NCBI GenBank assembly: GCA_044370375.1
Contig: JBILVQ010000066.1
Coordinates: 1 to 13,440 of the forward strand
DNA: 13,440 bases
From: JBILVQ01 sp044370375
GTDB taxonomy: Bacteria > Bacteroidota > Bacteroidia > UBA4408
Direction of reading: 5' to 3'
In this document: piece by piece, positions 1-7,300 of the stretch
Layout of the letters: every line of letters starts with the position of its first letter
How positions within the stretch are numbered: the first letter of the stretch is position 1
Translations under genes and position numbers: made by a program
Notes under the pieces: generated by a model
Databases searched by the model: none
What the model saw: only the letters and a program-made list of their open reading frames with translations
Told to the model about the DNA's origin: nothing

Positions 1-1
1 T

Positions 2-1939
2 GACTTAACCGTTACCGGTGGTGTTGGTCCATTTACATTTGCTTGGGACAATGGTGCTACTACCGAAGACATCAGTGGATTAGCAGCGAACACTTACAAT
101 GTAACTGTTACCGATCAGAATGCTTGTGTGGCCACTACCTCAGTCACCATCACCAATGCACCAACTGCAATATTATCGACTACACAAGTGGATGAAACTT
201 GTTCAGCTTCGAATGGTTCAATTGATTTGACCGTTACCGGTGGTGTTGGTCCGTTTACCTTTGCCTGGGACAATGGTGCTACAACTGAAGACATCAGTGG
301 TTTAGCAGCAAACACTTATAACGTAACTGTTACCGATCAAAATGCTTGTGTAGCAACAACCTCTGTTACTATTACAAATGCAACAACTGCAACTTTATCA
401 ACTACACAAGTAGATGAAACATGTTCTGCTGCGAATGGTTCCATTGACTTAACCGTTACCGGTGGTGTTGGTCCATTTACATTTGCTTGGGACAATGGTG
501 CTACTACAGAAGACATCAGCGGATTAGCAGCCAACACTTACAACGTAACGGTTACCGATCAAAATGCTTGTGTAGCAACAACCTCTGTGACCATTACCAA
601 TGCACCAACTGCAACTTTATCAACTACACAAGTGGATGAAACTTGTTCTGCTGCGAATGGCTCCATTGACTTGACTGTTACCGGTGGTGTGGGTCCGTTT
701 ACTTTTGCTTGGGACAATGGTGCGACTACTGAAGACATCAGCGGATTAGCAGCCAACACTTACAACGTTACTGTTACCGATCAAAATGCTTGTGTGGCCA
801 CTACCTCAGTCACCATTACGAATGCACCAACGGCAACTTTATCGACTACACAAGTGGATGAAACTTGTTCTGCTGCGAATGGCTCCATCGACTTAACCGT
901 TACCGGTGGTGTGGGTCCGTTTACATTTGCTTGGGACAATGGTGCTACTACTGAAGACATCAGTGGTTTAGCAGCCAACACTTATAACGTAACTGTTACA
1001 GATCAAAATGCTTGTGTGGCGACTACCTCGGTGACCATCACCAATGCACCAACAGCAACGCTATCGACTACACAAGTAGATGAAACTTGTTCAGCTTCGA
1101 ATGGTTCCATCGACTTGACTGTTACCGGTGGTGTGGGTCCGTTTACATTTGCTTGGGACAATGGTGCAACTACTGAAGACATCAGCGGATTAGCTGCCAA
1201 CACTTACAATGTTACCGTAACCGATCAGAATGCTTGTGTAGCCACTACCTCAGTGACCATCACCAATGCACCAACAGCAACCTTATCAACTACCCAAATT
1301 GATGAAACTTGTTCTGCATCCAATGGTTCAATTGATTTGACCGTTACCGGTGGTTTGGGTCCGTTTACTTTTGCTTGGGACAATGGTGCAACTACTGAAG
1401 ATATTTCAGGTTTAGCTGCCAACACTTATAACGTAACGGTGACCGATCAGAATGCTTGTGTGGCAACTACCTCAGTCACCATTACAAATGCACCAACGGC
1501 AACATTATCAACTACACAAGTGGATGAAACTTGCTCTGCATCCAACGGTTCAATTGACTTAACCATTACCGGTGGTGTTGGTCCGTTTACCTTTGCTTGG
1601 GACAATGGTGCAACTACAGAAGACATCAGTGGATTAGCTGCCAACACTTATAACGTAACTGTTACCGATCAGAATGCTTGTGTAGCGACAACCTCTGTTA
1701 CTATTACCAATGCACCAACAGCAACTTTATCAACTACACAAGTGGATGAAACTTGTTCTGCATCCAACGGTTCGATCGACTTGACCGTAACCGGTGGTGT
1801 TGGTCCGTTTACATTTGCTTGGGACAATGGTGCTACTACTGAAGACATCAGCGGATTGGTTCCTAACACTTATAATGTTAGCGTAACAGATTTCAATGGT
1901 TGTGTTGCAACTACTTCTGCCACCATATTATCCATTGGC
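2..1939 (+). repeat. Tandem array of 222-bp SprB-type repeats (9 copies visible)
   Basis: Units beginning at the Asp of the DLTVTGG segment start at 2, 224, 446, 668, 890, 1112, 1334, 1556 and 1778, exactly 222 bp apart. The first is cut by the window edge (the array may continue upstream) and the last diverges after about 1857. Protein variation among copies is confined to a few sites: AANG/ASNG, VDET/IDET, TVTGG/TITGG, GGVG/GGLG and the NAPTAT segment. Silent positions vary widely, so each copy is distinguishable at DNA level. Confidence 0.97.
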
Positions 1940-4273
1940 GGACCAACAGCAGTTACATTAAGCACCTATTTCGAAATTTGTACTGCTGCCAACGGGTCGG
2001 TGAAAGTAAATTCAGTAATTGGTGGTACGGCTGCTTTCCAATACTCATTGGATGGCATCACTTATTCATTGAATGATTCGATTAGTGGTTTGTCGGCCAA
2101 CAACTACACACTGTATGTTCAGGATGCCAATCTCTGTGTATTCACCCAGGCATTTAGCATTACCGATCTTGCAGGACCAAGTGCTGCAACATTGAACACC
2201 TATGATGAAACTTGCGGTAGTTCCAATGGAGCCTTCCAAGTAACATCTGTTACAGGAAATTCATCTCCCTTCCTGTTCTCAACAGATGGTATTACCTATT
2301 CTGCACTTGATACCCTGAGTGGATTATCGGCACAGAACTACAACTTGTTTATACAAGACACCAACAATTGTGTATTTGCCCAGCCGTTTACCATTAACAA
2401 TATTGCAGGACCAACAGGAACTGTTTCGGTTGTTTATGATGAAACATGTACGGGAGCTAATGGTGTGTTAGATATCAATGGTATCACCGGGGGTACAACA
2501 CCATATTTGTATTCACTCGATGGAGTTACTTATAGTGCTAACGACTCATTAACAAATTTTGCGGCAGGAAATTACACCTTGTATGTTACCGATGTAAACA
2601 ATTGTTTATTTACTGAACCATTTGTAATTGCAAATTTGGCAGGCCCAACAGGAACAGCTTATACCTTGCAAACGGCATCATGCGGATTGAATGTAGGAGT
2701 AATTGATATTACTTCGGTTACAGGTGGAAATGCACCATTCACTTATTCTACTGATGGTATTACCTATGCCGCCAACGATTCAATCATCAACCTTGCAGGT
2801 GGCAGTTATAACATCTTTGTGAGCGACTCCAACAATTGTATTTATACAGAGCCTTTCACTATAAACGCTACGGCAGCAGTAGTTGCTCTTGCAAGTAATG
2901 ATACAACGCTGTGTTTTGGCGAAACTGCAACTTTAACCGCAAGTGGTGGAACGATTTATAGCTGGGATAATGGAGCAGGCAATACTGCCACAGTCAATGT
3001 CAGTCCGGCAGTATCAACCCTTTACACAGTAACAGTTACAGATGCAAACAACTGTTCTGCTACCGAGCAGGTTCAAGTCAATATTAACGCATTACCTGCT
3101 GCACCTTTAATAAGCGCAAATGGTTCCTTAACCTTCTGTCAGGGAAATTCGGTAACCTTAACATCGTCATATATCGGTGGAAATACATGGACCGGAGGAA
3201 CAACATTGGATTCTTTGGTTGCAAGCACAAGTGGCGATGTAATTTTAACTTACACAGATGCGAATGGTTGCAGTAGTGAGGATACAGTAACGGTTCTTGT
3301 AAACCCACTCCCCATTGTAAACCTAAGCGGACCTGCTGCGGTTTGTGAAGGAAGTGCACCAATTGCCCTTAGCGGAGGAACACCAATTAGCGGAACCTAT
3401 TCGGGTAATGGTGTTAATGCAGGCAATTTTGATCCTAATGTTACCGGAACCGGAAGCTTTGATTTCGTTTATTCCTTCACCGATGGAAATGGATGTACGA
3501 ATGCTGATACTGCACAAATGGTCGTTAACGGAAAGCCTAGTTTGAGTCTAAGCAGCGATTCGTTATTCTTCTGTTTGGGCAATGATGTTTCGATTTTGCA
3601 AGTTGCCAGTCCTACAGGTGGTATTTATACAGGAACCGGAATCAATAACAATGAGTTTAATCCTGCTACAGCGGGTGAAGGAATTTTTACACTCACTTAC
3701 GAATACAATGATGCAAATGGTTGTTCAAACAACATCAACCTTACTGCTCAGGTGGGAGTGCTGGAGGTAGAAATTCCGGATAATTTAACCGGAATTCAAG
3801 GGGAGCAAATTGCGATTACCGTGAGTACCAATTACTATCGCAGCAATGGCAATTTCACCTACAGTTGGGAACCATCCATATTATTCAATGATCCAACTGC
3901 AGAAAATCCAATACTGACTACTGAAACAGACACCACAATTTCGGTTACGGTTTCAGATGGGTATTGTGTAGCCAAGGATGCCGCGAGAGTATTGGTAGTG
4001 GAACCGGATGTTGTGGTGATAATTTCAACCTCAAATCCCGGCAGTGGTGAATACGATTTAATCATCGACAACGGAAATAATGTACGCGACTTAATTGCCG
4101 AAGTATTCAATACCAATGGGGCAAAATTGTTTGAATTGGTTTACAAGGTTAATCCGGGTAAAAACAAGGTTCCAATTGATATTACAACACTTTCGGATGG
4201 CGCTTATTTCTTGAGAGTGCAAATTGGAAACACGGTTAAAACCCTTAAACTGGCAAAGGTTCAGCGTAAATAA
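2..4273 (+). CDS. Giant SprB-repeat surface adhesin-like protein with T9SS-type C-terminal tail (5' end outside window)
   Basis: The reading frame is open from the first complete codon at position 2, in the middle of a repeat, so the gene is truncated by the window edge; 1423 residues are visible and the true start is upstream. A GTG at 128 is an internal Val, not a start. Domain order by visible residue: 1-646, nine SprB-like 74-residue repeats (GGVGPFTFAWDNG, ISGLAANTYNVTVTD, each with two Cys in ETC and NAC); 647-958, four diverged 78-residue versions (SLDGITYS-type, NNC); about 959-1187, Ig/PKD-like domains rich in DANGC; about 1188-1423, a terminal cassette ending in a Por_Secre_tail-like segment (DGAYFLRVQIGNTVKTLKL). 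SprB repeats occur in Bacteroidota surface and gliding adhesins; the tail implies export by the type IX system and cell-surface anchoring or release. The family call is firm, but the ligand is unknown. I do not call it sprB itself, because such repeats occur in many different proteins. Confidence 0.9.
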   Translation, partial: DLTVTGGVGPFTFAWDNGATTEDISGLAANTYNVTVTDQNACVATTSVTITNAPTAILSTTQVDETCSASNGSIDLTVTGGVGPFTFAWDNGATTEDISGLAANTYNVTVTDQNACVATTSVTITNATTATLSTTQVDETCSAANGSIDLTVTGGVGPFTFAWDNGATTEDISGLAANTYNVTVTDQNACVATTSVTITNAPTATLSTTQVDETCSAANGSIDLTVTGGVGPFTFAWDNGATTEDISGLAANTYNVTVTDQNACVATTSVTITNAPTATLSTTQVDETCSAANGSIDLTVTGGVGPFTFAWDNGATTEDISGLAANTYNVTVTDQNACVATTSVTITNAPTATLSTTQVDETCSASNGSIDLTVTGGVGPFTFAWDNGATTEDISGLAANTYNVTVTDQNACVATTSVTITNAPTATLSTTQIDETCSASNGSIDLTVTGGLGPFTFAWDNGATTEDISGLAANTYNVTVTDQNACVATTSVTITNAPTATLSTTQVDETCSASNGSIDLTITGGVGPFTFAWDNGATTEDISGLAANTYNVTVTDQNACVATTSVTITNAPTATLSTTQVDETCSASNGSIDLTVTGGVGPFTFAWDNGATTEDISGLVPNTYNVSVTDFNGCVATTSATILSIGGPTAVTLSTYFEICTAANGSVKVNSVIGGTAAFQYSLDGITYSLNDSISGLSANNYTLYVQDANLCVFTQAFSITDLAGPSAATLNTYDETCGSSNGAFQVTSVTGNSSPFLFSTDGITYSALDTLSGLSAQNYNLFIQDTNNCVFAQPFTINNIAGPTGTVSVVYDETCTGANGVLDINGITGGTTPYLYSLDGVTYSANDSLTNFAAGNYTLYVTDVNNCLFTEPFVIANLAGPTGTAYTLQTASCGLNVGVIDITSVTGGNAPFTYSTDGITYAANDSIINLAGGSYNIFVSDSNNCIYTEPFTINATAAVVALASNDTTLCFGETATLTASGGTIYSWDNGAGNTATVNVSPAVSTLYTVTVTDANNCSATEQVQVNINALPAAPLISANGSLTFCQGNSVTLTSSYIGGNTWTGGTTLDSLVASTSGDVILTYTDANGCSSEDTVTVLVNPLPIVNLSGPAAVCEGSAPIALSGGTPISGTYSGNGVNAGNFDPNVTGTGSFDFVYSFTDGNGCTNADTAQMVVNGKPSLSLSSDSLFFCLGNDVSILQVASPTGGIYTGTGINNNEFNPATAGEGIFTLTYEYNDANGCSNNINLTAQVGVLEVEIPDNLTGIQGEQIAITVSTNYYRSNGNFTYSWEPSILFNDPTAENPILTTETDTTISVTVSDGYCVAKDAARVLVVEPDVVVIISTSNPGSGEYDLIIDNGNNVRDLIAEVFNTNGAKLFELVYKVNPGKNKVPIDITTLSDGAYFLRVQIGNTVKTLKLAKVQRK
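1940..2875 (+). repeat. Four diverged 234-bp SprB-like repeats
   Basis: Codons for the GP(T/S) landmark occur at 1940, 2174, 2408 and 2642, a period of exactly 234 bp (78 residues). Each unit keeps a Cys after a Thr/Glu-rich strand, a Y(S)xDGITY-like segment, a SL/SI..L turn, and NNC or NLC before a short strand. They are clearly related to the preceding 222-bp units but differ from them and from each other at many amino acids, so this part is older or not homogenised. Confidence 0.9.
3563..4270 (+). other. C-terminal cassette of the SprB-repeat protein, paralogous to that of the next gene
   Basis: From LFFC to the last residue this region is 236 codons. It aligns by eye along its length with the last 235 codons of the downstream gene: LFFC/LFLC, LTGIQGE/ITGIKDK, YSWEPSILFNDP/YLWEPAALFNNP, VNPGKNK/IVPGKNK and DGAYFLRV/DGVYFIKA. 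The final 80 or so residues look like a T9SS type A sorting domain. Confidence 0.85.
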
Positions 4274-4280
4274 GCTTTTT

Positions 4281-4312
4281 AAGAAGGGGGTGAAATATTT
4301 CACCTCCTTCTT
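4281..4312 (+). terminator. Hairpin terminator after the SprB-repeat gene
   Basis: Two 15-base arms (4281-4295 and 4298-4312) are complementary except for one position that would be a G-U pair in RNA; only two bases separate them. It begins 7 bases after the stop codon. There is no long T-run after it, only a short CTTCTTT, and a TTTTT lies just before the stem. Its position and strength still fit a transcription terminator or a 3'-end-stabilising structure. Confidence 0.75.
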
Positions 4313-4356
4313 TGCGTATAAGGACTTTTCAATCAGGATTTAACATCCATCAAAGC

Positions 4357-7300
4357 ATGGTAAAAAATTACTTCATGTCAAAAACGTCTGTTTGCCTAAA
4401 GGTAATACTTTTCCACTTTCTTTTAATTTTACAAGTACAAGCCTTCGGAATGTCCTCCAACATGGCAGGAGGAATTATTATTCCCGGACCTTTCATCTTC
4501 AACGTATCCGGTAGCGACACCTTGTGCAGTTATTATCAGAACGATACTGTTTACTTATCGGGCAGTGAAATTGATGTAACCTACTTTTTAATTCACAACG
4601 GGAGCAATACCTTTTACACTCAACTCGGTAATAGCAATGGCACACCCCTTTATTTTCCCGAAATTTTAGGACCCGGGATATACCAGATTCTAGCCATCCA
4701 TGATTTTACAGGCTTGTCATCCCTCATGAACGGTGAGGCAATAATGACGCTTGCGCCTTTGCCAGCACTTACTTCCTTAAACATACCAAATGCCTGTAAC
4801 CCAGGAAGCCTTTTGCTTCAGGCAAGTTTTGAAAATGCAGGCGTAGAATGGTATGATCAACCAGTAGATTTCCCCTACCTGGATACAGGTAATACCTTTA
4901 CAACTCCCTTCATTGCATCAAATACCTTCTTCTATATCCGCCCGTCTGTTGAAGGATGTTATTATGAAAATTATATCACCATTCCAGTTACCATTGGAGC
5001 GAATGCTATTCAATTTGCCGATGCAGATGGGGATGGATTTGGAGACCCAACCGACAGTATTGTCAATTGTAATTCTTTGGCAGGCTATGTCAGCAACTCC
5101 TTGGATTGCGATGATAATAATCAAAATGTGTGGAACTCGGATATTTTTTATGTGGATATTGACCAAGATGGATTTCATTCTTCTGAGATTTCATTATGTT
5201 ATGGAACCAATACTCCTGTTGGTTATTCAGCAGGCACCCTTGGGGAAGATTGTGATGATAACAACGCCAATATTTGGGTGCAGAATATAGTCTATGTTGA
5301 TCTTGATGGAGATGGTTATCATGGAAGCACCGCTGTCGGATGTTTCGGTATTCCTTTGCCGGCTGATCACTATTACTTTTCTGCAGGACAGGATTGTGAT
5401 GATAATAATCCTGCCTTGTATAATTCACAGCTTATTTATCTAGATTTGGATGGCGATACTTACCATAGTGCCACTCTTTTGCATTGTACTGCCAATCCAC
5501 TGCCTCCCGATTATTATACCTTTACCGAAGGGTTTGATTGCGATGACAATAATATTTCAATAGGACAAGGCATACAGTATTTCAAAGACAATGACCAGGA
5601 CGGATACTATGTATTTGATTCCATTTTTTGTTCACCGCCAGTGGGACCGGAATGGGTGCTAATTTCTAATACATCCGGAGATTGCGATGATAATGATATT
5701 AATGCTTATCAGCTAAACACGGTATTTATTGATGTGGATGGAGATGGTTATGACAACGGAACCGTTAATCTTTGTTTTGGCGATTTTTTACCAGCAGGAT
5801 ACAATTACAATTCCTCAGGAAGTGATTGTGATGACAATGATTTTAATGTTCAATACACGCAAGGTTATTATTTGGATGCTGATGGTGATGGATTCTACCT
5901 CGCCTATTTAGAATCATGCACAAATCCAGGTCCTGATTGGCAAACAAGCGCTGACCAGCAAGGCGACTGCAATGATAATGATGAGAATTATTATTACTCA
6001 AGCAATTTTTATATAGATACAGATGGAGATGGATACGACAACGGACAAGAAGTTGTTTGCTATGGATACTCTACTCCATCAGGTTATAGTGGCTTCACCA
6101 ACGGTCCAGATTGCGATGATAGCAATGATACGCTTAATACCGGACTAACCTATTATTTGGATGCCGATAACGATGGATATTTTGTAAGCAGTATTTACGC
6201 ATGCAGTAATCCGGGCGCAGGATATACAAGCATTCAAGGGATTCAAGGAGATTGCAACGACAATGACAACACGCTTCAAGTTGGCATAGACTATTACCTT
6301 GATGCCGATAATGATGGACACTATGTTAGCATCCTATATGCCTGCAATAACCCTGGGGCAGGATATACTACTTCGCAAGGAATTTTAGGTGATTGTGATG
6401 ACAACAACAACAATGTTTTTGTAACTCAAATTTTATATATTGATAATGATAACGATGGAGCTGATAACGGAACCGATACGCTTTGCATTGGTTCAACGAT
6501 TCCGGCAGGTTATTCCCTTAATTCCACAGGAAACGATTGTGATGATAACAACAATGCTTTGCAGGCCGGCCTCACCTATTACCTGGATGCAGACAATGAT
6601 GGTTGTTTTGTGAGCAGCCTTTTTGCATGCAACAACCCCGGTGCAGGATACACAAGCACACAAGGAATTTCGGGTGATTGTGATGACAACAACAACAATG
6701 TTTTTATTACCCAGATTTTGTATATTGATAATGACAATGACGGGGCTGATAACGGAACCGACACCCTTTGCATTGGCTCAACCATTCCGGCGGGTTATTC
6801 ACTCAATACCATTGGCAGTGATTGTGACGACAATAATAATGCACTGCAAACAGGACTGACCTATTACCTAGATGCTGATAATGATGGATATTTTGTTAAT
6901 TCAATTTATGCTTGTAGCAATCCCGGTGCAGGATATACCACTACACAAGGAATATCAGGTGATTGTAATGATAACGACAATGGCATTTATGTTAGTCAGC
7001 TTTTGTATATCGACAATGATAATGATGGTGCCGACAACGGAACCATCACCCTTTGTATAGGAGCAAACATTCCAAGCGGATATTCATTAACCACCAGCGG
7101 TAGTGATTGTGATGACAACAACAATGCGCTTCAAATTGGCATTAACTATTATCTGGATGCAGATAATGACGGATACTATGTAAGCAGTATTTATGCCTGC
7201 AATAATCCAGGCACAGGATACACAACAACGCAGGGAATTTCCGGAGACTGTGATGATGGAAACGATACCTTGTTCAATAGCATAATGCTTTATATTGACC

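Noticed and set aside
128..130. GTG as the start of the SprB-repeat gene
   Set aside because: The frame is open back to position 2 and encodes the same repeat there, so the GTG is an internal Val codon.
115..1869. A 66-codon open frame on the minus strand in each 222-bp repeat
   Set aside because: Its regular recurrence follows from the repeat itself; the protein-level constraint and silent variation all fit the plus frame, so these are shadows.
2..1939. CRISPR array or intergenic satellite
   Set aside because: The 222-bp units are contiguous without spacers and are coding throughout in one frame.
2..1939. Assembly artefact inflating the repeat number
   Set aside because: Every copy has its own set of silent differences, so the copies are distinct; the exact number could still be checked with long reads.
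3084..3770. Short open frames on both strands over the Ig-like region
   Set aside because: They lie inside the SprB-repeat gene, show no recognisable motif and have no start context of their own.
4312..4356. TTG at 4312 as start of the second giant gene
   Set aside because: It lies on the terminator hairpin and would add a non-hydrophobic extension before a good signal peptide; ATG 4357 or 4375 is better.
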